Shown here: positions 35,479 to 43,288 of the stretch, one piece after another
Position numbering within the stretch: position 1 is the stretch's first letter
How the letters are laid out: every line of letters starts with the position of its first letter
DNA from: a bacterium
Lineage (GTDB): Bacteria; Actinomycetota; Acidimicrobiia; Spongiisociales; UBA5794
DNA length: 57,767 bases
NCBI GenBank assembly: GCA_024228555.1
Contig: JAAETI010000280.1
Span: 1-57,767 of the forward strand
Direction of reading: 5' to 3'
The notes under the pieces: generated by a model
The model's input: the letters and a program-made list of their open reading frames with translations, nothing else
Told to the model about the DNA's origin: nothing
The model's database searches: none
Made by a program: the position numbers and the translations under genes

Positions 35479-35507
35479 TTGAAGCCAGAACTTAGGCGTG
35501 ATAGCTT
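35479..35507 (+). promoter_or_regulatory. -35/-10 promoter of the sigma-factor gene
   Basis: TTGAAG at 35479-35484, exactly 17 bases, then TAGCTT at 35502-35507; the transcript would start about 23 bases before the ATG at 35537. An imperfect palindrome GCACAACTGTGC (35461-35472) sits just upstream of the -35 element and could bind a regulator. Confidence 0.5.
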
Positions 35508-35536
35508 TACTAGACACAACGTCATGAGGGGGGCCC

Positions 35537-36463
35537 ATGGCACGGAAGGCGCGAGGAACGGTGCAGGCCGACGGTGTTGGTCTGTACCTCGACAAGGTAT
35601 CTGGCCACGACCTACTGACCGCAGAAGACGAAGTTCGTCTGGCGCGGCTCATCGAGGTTGGCAGGCAAGCAGTCGTCCGTCTCGAGACCGAGAAACTGCC
35701 GTCACGCGAACGCTTCGAAATGCGACGTGCGGTGCACCAGGGCGAAGAGGCTCGTGCCGAGTTCATCCGCTCCAATCTTCGTCTAGTTGTTTCTATTGCG
35801 AAGAAGTACACCGGTCGTGGGCTTGATCTTCTCGACCTTGTTCAAGAAGGCAATCTGGGCTTGATCCGTGCCGTCGAAAAGTTCGACTGGCGCAAGGGCT
35901 TCAAGTTCTCGACATATGCCACGTGGTGGATCCGCCAGGCGATTACTCGCGGCCTCGGCAACACCGCACGCACGATCAGGCTCCCCGTCCACCTCGTCGA
36001 CGTTGTGCGGGTGGTCCATGAGACATCCACCACCCTGCAGGAGAAGCTTGGGCGCCGCCCCTCTGCGAATGAGATCGCAGAGGCAAGTGGGCTGGATGTC
36101 GACCAGGTCGTCATCGCCATGGATTGCCCCGATGACTGCGTGTCGCTCGATCACCCGGTCGGCGATGCCGGAGATGCCAGTCTCGGCGACTTCGTTGAAG
36201 ACCTCCAGGCGGACGACCCCTTCGTCGTTGCCGCCGACATCGCAAGACGCGATGAGTTGGAGCGGGCTCTTGGAATGCTCGAGGCCAACGAGCGGCAAGT
36301 GATCATCCTTCGCTACGGGTTGAGTGGCGGCGGACCACGGACGCTGTCCGATGTGGGTCGAGAACTCGATGTCACGCGGGAACGGATTCGCCAGGTAGAG
36401 CGCAAGGCTCTCACCAAGCTGCGTCATCCCTCCTTCGCCTACGACCTCGAGAGCCTGTTCTAG
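35537..36463 (+). CDS. RNA polymerase sigma factor, sigma-70 family (group 1/2)
   Basis: The 308-aa product directs RNA polymerase to promoters. It has region 1.2 ([16 protein letters not shown]), region 2 with [37 protein letters not shown] and [13 protein letters not shown], region 3, and region 4.2 with the helix-turn-helix ([20 protein letters not shown]). There is no long N-terminal acidic region, so it is likely an accessory SigB-like sigma rather than the principal sigma. The region 2.4 sequence suggests recognition of the same TANNNT -10 elements seen in this window. Confidence 0.93.
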   Translation: MARKARGTVQADGVGLYLDKVSGHDLLTAEDEVRLARLIEVGRQAVVRLETEKLPSRERFEMRRAVHQGEEARAEFIRSNLRLVVSIAKKYTGRGLDLLDLVQEGNLGLIRAVEKFDWRKGFKFSTYATWWIRQAITRGLGNTARTIRLPVHLVDVVRVVHETSTTLQEKLGRRPSANEIAEASGLDVDQVVIAMDCPDDCVSLDHPVGDAGDASLGDFVEDLQADDPFVVAADIARRDELERALGMLEANERQVIILRYGLSGGGPRTLSDVGRELDVTRERIRQVERKALTKLRHPSFAYDLESLF

Positions 36464-36472
36464 CCGTCAGTT

Positions 36473-37324
36473 CTAGGCTGCCCATCCCCACGGAGACTCC
36501 AACTCGTATAGGAATCGATCGGAGACGTGGTTCAGGACGCGACGTGCGGCACGGAATCGGGTCACCACATCAGAGACAGCCACCGGGGCCGAGCCTGCGT
36601 CGATCGCCCTCCCGTACCACCGTTTTCCCAAGGCCTCCAGAGCGTCGAGACCGGGAGAAATAGTGCCGCTATCGCACAACTGCAAGACCTCATCCGATGT
36701 CATATCCACGGTTGCACCCAGTCGCGCAGCCTGAGTCGGAGCAAGCGCCACCGACCCGGTCGAATCAGGGAGCACTCCGGTGAGGAATAGGCTCAGATCG
36801 CCGAGGCGACACATCAGCGTCGCCCGCTGACTCGGCACCGCAACGTCGACCCACCCGGCTAATCCCGCCAGATCAAACGGATCACCGGGGACCGGAGCAG
36901 GCGCTGGTACTGCAAATGACTCCAGGAGACGCACGAGGAAGAACAGACGACCTGGGTCCTCGATGTACTCCTGCAGCGGAGCAACGTCGAACACGGGGAG
37001 ACGAGACCGCGGCCCGGTCCAATCATTGACGAACGTGGCGGTGCGCAATTCTGCCGCCGCACGATGCACCATCACAGCAAAGAGCAGGAAAGGGGACACG
37101 AGGTTTGCAGGGTGTGCATGCCGGCCCATCACGCCGGCCACCACTTCTTCATCTCCCAACAAGTCATGGATAGCCCACGGGCGGCATCGAAGATCCTCAG
37201 CCAATTCGTCTGCATCACCGGCCGTGATCGCCGCTAAGCAACGAAGGTCTCTACCGCTCAGACCGTCCAGATACGAAGTCATTGTTGTTTCCCAATGAGG
37301 CGTATCGACCCTGTCGGCGGTCAT
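36473..37324 (-). CDS. Hypothetical protein
   Basis: The 283-aa product is soluble and mostly helical. It has no signal peptide, and I recognise no domain. A short segment (SPFLLFAVMVHRAAAELR) is hydrophobic but too polar for a membrane span. Pro/Ala-rich residues near 140 (PAPAPVPGDP) split it into two halves. The ATG at 37324 has a modest GAGG upstream; an ATG at 37282 is possible. The 3' end comes within nine bases of the sigma-factor gene, and the gene reads divergently from a methyltransferase. Confidence 0.75.
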   Translation of the reverse strand: MTADRVDTPHWETTMTSYLDGLSGRDLRCLAAITAGDADELAEDLRCRPWAIHDLLGDEEVVAGVMGRHAHPANLVSPFLLFAVMVHRAAAELRTATFVNDWTGPRSRLPVFDVAPLQEYIEDPGRLFFLVRLLESFAVPAPAPVPGDPFDLAGLAGWVDVAVPSQRATLMCRLGDLSLFLTGVLPDSTGSVALAPTQAARLGATVDMTSDEVLQLCDSGTISPGLDALEALGKRWYGRAIDAGSAPVAVSDVVTRFRAARRVLNHVSDRFLYELESPWGWAA

Positions 37325-37474
37325 CGCCTCAACTTGAGCAGTGACTTGCTGGCTACGCTTCGGCCATCATGTTTGTCTAGCTGCACCTGCAATTCTGTAC
37401 CCCTGGCGCGGATGTCAGGCGGTGCGTTGTCTTGACCAAATGACCCTTGGATCAACCGCAAGGTAAGGACCAAC

Positions 37475-38320
37475 ATGCTTTCACTTCTTGACTTAATCAC
37501 CCGCTCGCTACCGCCTGCTCCATGGAGCGAAGGGGACAACATCCCTTGGGACGAGCCCGCATTCAGCCAGCGGATGCTCAACGAGCACCTTGCTCAGGAC
37601 CACGACCTGGCAAGCCGCAGGCTCTCGCTCATCGACTCGCAGGTTTCCCGCTTGATCGAGACCAGCATCCCAGCCGCACCGGCCCGAGTGCTCGACCTGG
37701 CGTGTGGGCCCGGCCTCTATCTGCACCGTATCGCCGCCGCAGGACACTCTGGGGTTGGTATTGATTTCTCGCCGGCCTCGATAGACCACGCGCGATCGGA
37801 GGCGGATGCCGCCGGGTACGACCTGATCTACCACCATGACGACCTTCGTACGGCCGATTTTGGGAGCGGGTTCGACACGATCCTGCTCTTGTACGGGCAA
37901 ATCAACGTCTTCCGACGTACCGAGGCCCTGAAGATCCTGACCAAGGCGCATGCGGCACTAGTCCCGGGCGGGAAACTGGTGTTGGAGCCGCAGACCTTCT
38001 CTCACATCCGGCTGACGGGCCAAGCTCCTCCGGTCTGGAGTAGTCACGAGTCGGGGTTGTTCGGGGCAGATCCACATCTGACGCTCACCGAGAGCTCCTG
38101 GTATGAAGCGTCTGCCGTCACGACACAACGGTTCTACATCGTCGATGCGGCGACCGGTGCGGTTGAACGGCACGCCCTGAGCAGCGAGGCGTATACGGAT
38201 GAGCAGCTCACTAACACGCTCAACGATGCGGGTTTTGCAGAAGTGACCCATCGGCCATCATTGACAGGCGAGGAAACCGATGACGGCTTGAGTGTCGTGG
38301 TCTGCGCTAGAACAGCTTGA
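37475..38320 (+). CDS. Class I SAM-dependent methyltransferase
   Basis: The 281-aa product has the SAM-binding motif [12 protein letters not shown] (about residues 73-83), motif II acidic residue in [12 protein letters not shown], and the motif III/IV segments DDLRTADFG and [11 protein letters not shown]. The substrate is not predictable. AAGG and AGGA lie just before the ATG, and TTGACC about 45 bases upstream may be part of a promoter, although no good -10 box matches. The end overlaps the convergent nucS by 14 bases. Confidence 0.88.
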   Translation: MLSLLDLITRSLPPAPWSEGDNIPWDEPAFSQRMLNEHLAQDHDLASRRLSLIDSQVSRLIETSIPAAPARVLDLACGPGLYLHRIAAAGHSGVGIDFSPASIDHARSEADAAGYDLIYHHDDLRTADFGSGFDTILLLYGQINVFRRTEALKILTKAHAALVPGGKLVLEPQTFSHIRLTGQAPPVWSSHESGLFGADPHLTLTESSWYEASAVTTQRFYIVDAATGAVERHALSSEAYTDEQLTNTLNDAGFAEVTHRPSLTGEETDDGLSVVVCARTA

Positions 38321-38966
38321 GCATCGGTGAATCAACACCGCGGAGCTCGTCGTAGTCAACCTCGATGCAATCGATGCCACGGTCCTCGGCCAACGTGCGG
38401 GCCTGCAGTTTGATGACCTGAGCGACAAACAAACCCCGCACCGGCGCCAATCGCTCGTCGCGGTTGAGAAACTCGAGATAACGGGTGAGCTGCTCGACGC
38501 CGTCGATCTCGCCCCGCCGTTTGATCTCGACGGCAACTACCTGGCCGACGGTGTCTCGGCACAGCAAGTCGACCGGGCCGATTGGAGTCGGATACTCGCG
38601 CCGAATCATCTCGAGGCCTTCTTCCATGGAGCCCGGAGTCTCAGCCAGCAGTCGTTGCAGCTCCAGTTCGACGCCGTCTTTCTGCAGGCCAGGGTCCTCG
38701 CCCATTTCGTGAGAGGTCTCGAAGTGGATCTCACCAAACGTGATCGTCAGCTTCTCCCCCTTGGGATTGGTGACGATCCATTGACCATCCTCCTCGACCA
38801 GATGGTTAGGGGCGTTCATCCAGTTCAGTGGCTTGTATGCACCACCGTCGGCGTGGATGGCGACACAGCCATCGGCCTTGATCATCACCAGGCGCGTTGC
38901 CATGGGTAGGTGGGCATTCAGCCTTCCGTCGTAGTCGACGGTGCACTCAGCAACAACGATTCTCAT
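38307..38966 (-). CDS. nucS: Mismatch endonuclease NucS (EndoMS)
   Basis: The 219-aa product is the actinobacterial-archaeal NucS nuclease, which starts the non-canonical mismatch repair used by lineages without MutS/MutL. The N-terminal DNA-binding domain spans about 1-110; the RecB-like nuclease domain has the catalytic Asp in GPVDLL (D133), Glu and Lys in VEIKR (E147, K149) and YLEFLNRDE. The last residues, LKLF, fit the beta-clamp-binding tail known in NucS. It is probably leaderless: TACGCT lies seven bases before the ATG. Sequence and length match the family closely. Confidence 0.96.
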   Translation of the reverse strand: MRIVVAECTVDYDGRLNAHLPMATRLVMIKADGCVAIHADGGAYKPLNWMNAPNHLVEEDGQWIVTNPKGEKLTITFGEIHFETSHEMGEDPGLQKDGVELELQRLLAETPGSMEEGLEMIRREYPTPIGPVDLLCRDTVGQVVAVEIKRRGEIDGVEQLTRYLEFLNRDERLAPVRGLFVAQVIKLQARTLAEDRGIDCIEVDYDELRGVDSPMLKLF

Positions 38967-38973
38967 GACGTGC

Positions 38974-38979
38974 AGCGTA
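38974..38979 (-). promoter_or_regulatory. Leaderless-type -10 box for nucS
   Basis: TACGCT on the minus strand, then seven bases, then the nucS ATG at 38966. No Shine-Dalgarno lies between them. The box falls in the 30-bp gap after sufB, so nucS can be expressed apart from it. Confidence 0.55.
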
Positions 38980-38996
38980 CCCGAGTCGGGTCTCGG

Positions 38997-40400
38997 CTAG
39001 CCGACCGAACCTTCCATCTGAAGCTCGATGAGGCGATTGAGCTCCACGGCGTACTCCATGGGCAATTCTCGCACGATCGGCTCGATGAAGCCGGCCACGA
39101 TCATCGCGGTGGCTTCCTCTTCGGAGAGACCACGACTCATCAGATAGAAGAGTTGCTCCTCACCGACCTTGGATACCGTTGCTTCGTGACCCAGATCGAC
39201 ATTGGATTCTTCGATCTCCATATACGGGTATGTGTCGGATCGGGAATCCTCGTCGAGAATCAACGCGTCACATCGGACAAACGACTTGGCGTTCTCGGCG
39301 TCGTCCTCTACACGAACAAGCCCGCGGTATGCGGATCGCCCACCACCCTTGGAGATCGACTTGGAGGTGATGAGTGAAGACGTATTCGGGGCGGCGTGGA
39401 CCATCTTGGCACCGGCATCGAGATGCTGGCCCTCGTTGGCGAATGCGATCGAAAGCACCTCACCATGGGCACCCTCACCGAGCAACCACACTGCCGGATA
39501 CTTCATCGTTAGGTTGCTGCCCAGGTTGCCGTCGACCCACTCCATGGTGGCGTTCTTGTAGGCGACCGCCCGCTTGGTGACCAGGTTGAACACGTTGTTT
39601 GACCAGTTCTGGATGGTCGTGTAGCGACAACGACCGCCTTCCTTGACAACGACCTCGACAACCGCCGAATGGAGCGAGTCGCTGCTGTAGGTTGGCGCCG
39701 AGCAACCCTCGACGTAGTGGCAGAAGGCCCCTTCGTCGATGATGATCAGCGTGCGCTCGAACTGACCCATGTTCTCCGCATTGATCCTGAAGTAGGCCTG
39801 AAGCGGCTCTTCGACGTGGACACCGGGAGGGACGTAGATGAAGCTTCCTCCGGACCAGACAGCCGAGTTGAGGGCAGCAAACTTATTGTCGTTTGGGGGA
39901 ATGATCGTCCCGAAGTACTCCTGGACATGCTCCGGGTACTCCCGAACCGCAGTGTCCATGTCACAGAAGATCACACCGAGCTCTTCAAGATCCTCACGGT
40001 TGCGGTGATAGACGACCTCGCTCTCGTACTGAGCGGTTACACCCGCCAGGTACTTGCGCTCGGCCTCGGGAATCCCCAGCTTCTCATAGGTCTCCTTGAT
40101 GGAGTCGGGAACCATGTCCCAATCCTTCGCCTGACCCTCGGTCGGCTTGATGTAGTAGTAGATGTCGTCGAAGTCGATGGTGTCCAGCATCTCGGTGCCG
40201 CCCCAATTTGGCATGGGCTTGCGCAGGAAACGCTTGTAGGCCTTGAGGCGGAAATCGAGCATCCACTCCGGCTCTTCCTTCATTGACGACATCTGCCGAA
40301 TGATGTCCTCATCGAGACCCTTTTCCGGCTTGAAGACATAGTCTTCTTCGTCGGCCCAGCCGAGCTGATAGCCGCCGAGATCAATGTCGACCGTTGTCAT
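38997..40400 (-). CDS. sufB: Fe-S cluster assembly scaffold SufB
   Basis: The 467-aa product is the larger SufBCD scaffold subunit, with the conserved [10 protein letters not shown], the [16 protein letters not shown] and EGCSAPTY segments, and the C-terminal core around [21 protein letters not shown] and [12 protein letters not shown]. The Cys in EGCSAP is the one implicated in building the cluster. From the ATG at 40400 an AAGGGACC ribosome site lies ten bases upstream; an ATG or GTG further up is not needed. It stands alone, 6.7 kb from sufD and 18 kb from sufS. Confidence 0.95.
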   Translation of the reverse strand: MTTVDIDLGGYQLGWADEEDYVFKPEKGLDEDIIRQMSSMKEEPEWMLDFRLKAYKRFLRKPMPNWGGTEMLDTIDFDDIYYYIKPTEGQAKDWDMVPDSIKETYEKLGIPEAERKYLAGVTAQYESEVVYHRNREDLEELGVIFCDMDTAVREYPEHVQEYFGTIIPPNDNKFAALNSAVWSGGSFIYVPPGVHVEEPLQAYFRINAENMGQFERTLIIIDEGAFCHYVEGCSAPTYSSDSLHSAVVEVVVKEGGRCRYTTIQNWSNNVFNLVTKRAVAYKNATMEWVDGNLGSNLTMKYPAVWLLGEGAHGEVLSIAFANEGQHLDAGAKMVHAAPNTSSLITSKSISKGGGRSAYRGLVRVEDDAENAKSFVRCDALILDEDSRSDTYPYMEIEESNVDLGHEATVSKVGEEQLFYLMSRGLSEEEATAMIVAGFIEPIVRELPMEYAVELNRLIELQMEGSVG

Positions 40401-40438
40401 ATTTGGGGTCCCTTCAAGACGTCGCAGAGACAATTACC

Positions 40439-40444
40439 ACTATA
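40439..40444 (-). promoter_or_regulatory. -10 box for sufB
   Basis: TATAGT on the minus strand would give a leader of about 32 bases before the sufB ATG. It lies between the gene and the structured element at 40512-40620, so sufB mRNA would not include that structure if this promoter is used. A clear -35 is not seen. Confidence 0.45.
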
Positions 40445-40511
40445 GCGATAGGAGATTGAGAAACCGACGAGAAAGTGGTGATCGGCCGGAATTGTGCCCT
40501 AAAAACGGTGG

Positions 40512-40620
40512 GATACCAAGTCGGGCCGCACCCGAGGCACTTGACCTCGGATGATCTCGCCGGGACGTATGGGAGTGGGGGGAAGACCGGTTACCGTCCC
40601 GGCGGATCATCCGTGGTATC
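40512..40620. ncRNA. Candidate structured RNA (three-way junction)
   Basis: Nested inverted repeats predict one compact fold. P1 pairs GATACCA (40512-40518) with TGGTATC (40614-40620). Inside it, P2 is a 5-bp hairpin at 40521-40535 (TCGGG/CCCGA), and P3 pairs 40548-40567 with 40595-40613, 19 pairs broken by one unpaired base and closed by a 27-base loop. P3 abuts P1 directly, as in a three-way junction. The P3 loop read on the minus strand contains CCCCCC. I match it to no RNA family. Strand and expression are unknown. Confidence 0.45.
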
Positions 40621-40693
40621 AATACAACGTCGCAGGTCGGAGAAACGATCCCGAGAATGTCGGACCGGCGACCTTGCCACCCTGCTGTTGCCG

Positions 40694-40699
40694 TATTCT
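40694..40699 (+). promoter_or_regulatory. Leaderless-type -10 box
   Basis: TATTCT followed by six bases and the ATG at 40706, with no ribosome site between. It resembles the arrangements before the ORFs at 10196 and 19706. Confidence 0.5.
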
Positions 40700-40705
40700 C
40701 AGCCC

Positions 40706-41170
40706 ATGCCAGTAATCGTCATCGGAGCCGACACGACTGCGGGCCAAGCGGTTGTTGCAGCCCTACGGCCAGCGTCAGGTGAGATCCGTGTATTTGTTTC
40801 AGACGATGCAGCCGGAGCGGACTATCGATGCGCAGCCAAGGTTGCGGTCGGCGACATCTCGGACGGAACTCATGTCGGGGGCGCCGCGATCGGTGCATTC
40901 TGTGCGGTCGTCGTCGCCTGCGCCGCCCATGACACGCGAGACCGGCACTTCGCCCCCACCCCAGCCGCAGTCTTTGCCCAGTGGGCGGACGGTCTCCACG
41001 ACGCCGGCATCGGCAGGGTCATCGTCATCGGGGACCGCACCGAGATCCCCATCCCGGATCCGTTGGCCGCGATCGGTGCCGAATACGTCGTTGTCGGAAG
41101 CGGCGGGCTCCCCGTTGCCGAGGTCGCCGGTCGGGTGGCCGCGGCCGAAGCCGCTCTCCCCCCCGACTAG
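40706..41170 (+). CDS. Small Rossmann-fold (NAD(P)-binding) protein
   Basis: The 154-aa product opens with a dinucleotide-binding pattern (VIVIGADTTAGQAVVAAL) and alternates strands and helices (GEIRVFVSD, VAVGDISDG, VVVACAAHD, RVIVIGDR), as in a short NAD(P)-binding domain of the atypical SDR or NmrA type, but it lacks the catalytic half. Its role is unknown. Six bases separate a TATTCT box from the ATG. It shares a CTAG stop overlap with the convergent eis gene (41167-41170). Confidence 0.75.
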   Translation: MPVIVIGADTTAGQAVVAALRPASGEIRVFVSDDAAGADYRCAAKVAVGDISDGTHVGGAAIGAFCAVVVACAAHDTRDRHFAPTPAAVFAQWADGLHDAGIGRVIVIGDRTEIPIPDPLAAIGAEYVVVGSGGLPVAEVAGRVAAAEAALPPD

Positions 41171-42396
41171 AAGATCTCAGGACACCACGGAGCAGGTGAA
41201 CTGCGAAACAGCGTACCGAATCGGGCAACCGCCGCGGCGTCTCCCTCGATACGGCCGGCACGAGCGAACGATACCGCATCCCGCCCGCCCAGATACATCG
41301 CACCCAACGTATTTACATCCATCGCCACATCGGGCTCGGCCGCGACCTTCTCGCAGGCTGCGGTCCCATCGTCAATAACCAGACGATATGTACCTTCGTT
41401 CCAGGGGCAGAACTGATCGGCGATGCTGATGACAACACTGCCCGTGCCGGAGTAGCTGCGCTTGACCAGCGCATCGGCAACGTCAATCAAGCGCACCCAC
41501 AAACCGTCTGAGTAGTCGGTGGTAACCACGGTGCGGCCGTCACGCATGATCAGAGGTAGCGGATCATCAACAGGATTGCTCCAGTACTTCACAATCGGGA
41601 ACAGATCGATGTTGGCGGCGTAGTGCCACAAGGCACGGTAAGCCGCGTCATCAACCGGGATCAGCTCCCGGATCCGGAGTTCGCCTTCCGACAACAGATC
41701 CCAGCTCGCCTTCTGACGATACGTCACGTAGCCAATCGGTTCACCGTTGCGTTCGGCGACCGCGTGGCGAAGAGCGCTGGCACCGTCGCGGTGCTTCTCC
41801 GGGTCATGGAACAACCGGTACTTCCACCAGTCTTCCGAACGTTTGTACATGCCTGGTCGAGTCTTCATTGCGCGGTTGTACAGTTGCGGCAACACCGTCT
41901 CCGCCTCGTCCCCCCCTGCCAGACGAACCGTCACACCTGGTTCCGATCCGCCACGGCCGGCAAGTCGAGCATCGAACTTGATGCCGTGCATGAGAGTCGC
42001 CGGCCCGTATCCAAAGCGACCGTATATCGGTACCTCAGATGCCCACAAGCCTCCGAGCGGCTCACCCCGTTTCCGAGCACGATCAACGTGCTCTCGCATC
42101 ATGGCGGTGAGCACGCCCTGGCGGGTGTGTGTTGGCCGCACAGTGATGATGGTCAACCCAGACATCGGGACCTGCGCTCCCCCGGGCACCGTCAAGTTGA
42201 GCTCGAGGTCGGAGCCGGTTCCTACGATCTCGTTGCCGTCGAAGGCGGGGAAGGCTCGCTCGGTGCCGAAAATGGCATCGAACCGTTCGGTGGCAGCCTC
42301 GTCGTCGGGATCGGAATCGTATCCGAATCCGGCAGCAAGAGCTTGCCTGCAAGCGGGGATTTGCTCTCTCAACAAAGTGCGGATCTCAAAACTCAT
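41167..42396 (-). CDS. eis: Eis-type GNAT N-acetyltransferase
   Basis: The 409-aa product has the three-part Eis layout: an N-terminal GNAT domain with the acetyl-CoA binding stretch VRPTHTRQGVLTAMM, a second GNAT-like domain, and a sterol-carrier-like C-terminal domain, ending in the family-typical aromatic tail (PEIF) whose C-terminal carboxylate takes part in catalysis. Known Eis proteins acetylate aminoglycosides and protein lysines; the natural substrate here is unknown. The ATG at 42396 is seven bases after a TAGCGT box, so the mRNA is probably leaderless. Confidence 0.92.
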   Translation of the reverse strand: MSFEIRTLLREQIPACRQALAAGFGYDSDPDDEAATERFDAIFGTERAFPAFDGNEIVGTGSDLELNLTVPGGAQVPMSGLTIITVRPTHTRQGVLTAMMREHVDRARKRGEPLGGLWASEVPIYGRFGYGPATLMHGIKFDARLAGRGGSEPGVTVRLAGGDEAETVLPQLYNRAMKTRPGMYKRSEDWWKYRLFHDPEKHRDGASALRHAVAERNGEPIGYVTYRQKASWDLLSEGELRIRELIPVDDAAYRALWHYAANIDLFPIVKYWSNPVDDPLPLIMRDGRTVVTTDYSDGLWVRLIDVADALVKRSYSGTGSVVISIADQFCPWNEGTYRLVIDDGTAACEKVAAEPDVAMDVNTLGAMYLGGRDAVSFARAGRIEGDAAAVARFGTLFRSSPAPWCPEIF

Positions 42397-42403
42397 GGCC
42401 AGC

Positions 42404-42409
42404 ACGCTA
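42404..42409 (-). promoter_or_regulatory. Leaderless-type -10 box for eis
   Basis: TAGCGT on the minus strand, seven bases, then the eis ATG. No Shine-Dalgarno is present. The divergent F420-type gene starts about 90 bases away at 42500. Confidence 0.5.
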
Positions 42410-42499
42410 TCAGCTGCACGACAGGGCTGAGCCGCTGCCGTCATCGCCCAACCACATTGCTGCCTAACCTGATCAGACCACTTCGGAAGGGACTTCACC

Positions 42500-43288
42500 G
42501 TGCATCCAGTGCGCATCGCTGTGCAACTTCACCCACAACACGCGGACTACTCAGATCTCCGCAAGGCCGTCACCGAAGCCGAGGAACTCGGAATTGATGT
42601 CGTCTACAACTGGGATCACTTCTACCCGCTGTACGGCGATCCAGACGGAAAGCACTTCGAGTGCTGGACCATGCTCGGAGCATGGGCAGAGCAGACGACA
42701 AGCGTAGAGATCGGAGCACTGGTCACCTGCAACTCTTATCGGAATCCGCAGTTGCTGGCCGACATGGCACGCACCGTCGACCACATGTCGGGGGGCCGTC
42801 TCATCCTGGGTATCGGCTCGGGGTGGTTCCAGCGGGACTACGACGAATTCGGCTACGAATTCGGAACAGCACCAAGCAGGTTGCGTGACCTCGACGCAAA
42901 CATGCCTCTCATCGCGGAACGCTTGAACAAGGGCAATCCTGCCCCGCTTCGCAAGATCCCCGTGCTGATCGGCGGAGGAGGAGAGAAGGTCACGCTTCGC
43001 ATCACGGCCGAGCACGCCGATATCTGGCACTTCTTTGGAACACCAGAGCAGATGGGGCGGAAGGCCGGAATCCTCGACGGGTGGTGCGCCAAGGTGGGTC
43101 GTGATCCCGCAGAGATCGAGCGCTCTACCCAGGTCGAGTACGACGAGATTGAGGGTGATCCCATCGAGTTTGCCGAGCAGTACTACGCCCTCGGCTTCAC
43201 CCAGTTCGTATTTGGACTCAATGGCCCCGACTACGACATGACACCGGTCAAGGCTTGGCTCGAGTGGCGGGACAGCAAGAACGCCTAG
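42500..43288 (+). CDS. Luciferase-like (LLM) F420-type oxidoreductase
   Basis: The 262-aa product is a TIM-barrel member of the luciferase-like superfamily: VVYNWDHFYPLYGDP near residue 35, TCNSYRNPQLLADMARTVDHMSGGRLILGIGSGWF in the core, and PVLIGGGGEKVTLRITAEHAD as the cofactor-phosphate loop. The cofactor is inferred to be F420. The GTG start has GGAAGGGA about nine bases upstream. Its stop shares CTAG with the convergent giant gene (43285-43288). It belongs to a different subgroup from the enzyme at 18700-19632. Confidence 0.9.
   Translation: MHPVRIAVQLHPQHADYSDLRKAVTEAEELGIDVVYNWDHFYPLYGDPDGKHFECWTMLGAWAEQTTSVEIGALVTCNSYRNPQLLADMARTVDHMSGGRLILGIGSGWFQRDYDEFGYEFGTAPSRLRDLDANMPLIAERLNKGNPAPLRKIPVLIGGGGEKVTLRITAEHADIWHFFGTPEQMGRKAGILDGWCAKVGRDPAEIERSTQVEYDEIEGDPIEFAEQYYALGFTQFVFGLNGPDYDMTPVKAWLEWRDSKNA

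Larger units (their letters stand above)
40401..40705. other. 305-bp divergent intergenic region
   Basis: The only gap of about 300 bp in the window. It holds the sufB promoter (40439-40444, minus), a large multi-stem inverted-repeat structure (40512-40620), and the leaderless promoter of the Rossmann-protein gene (40694-40699, plus). I see no convincing ORF in it. On the minus strand a TTTTT run follows shortly after the structure (plus 40501-40505). Confidence 0.8.

Noticed and set aside
40512-40620. Actinobacterial 6C RNA or SRP RNA
   Set aside because: Only one of the two hairpin loops has six C, and the SRP core sequence is missing.
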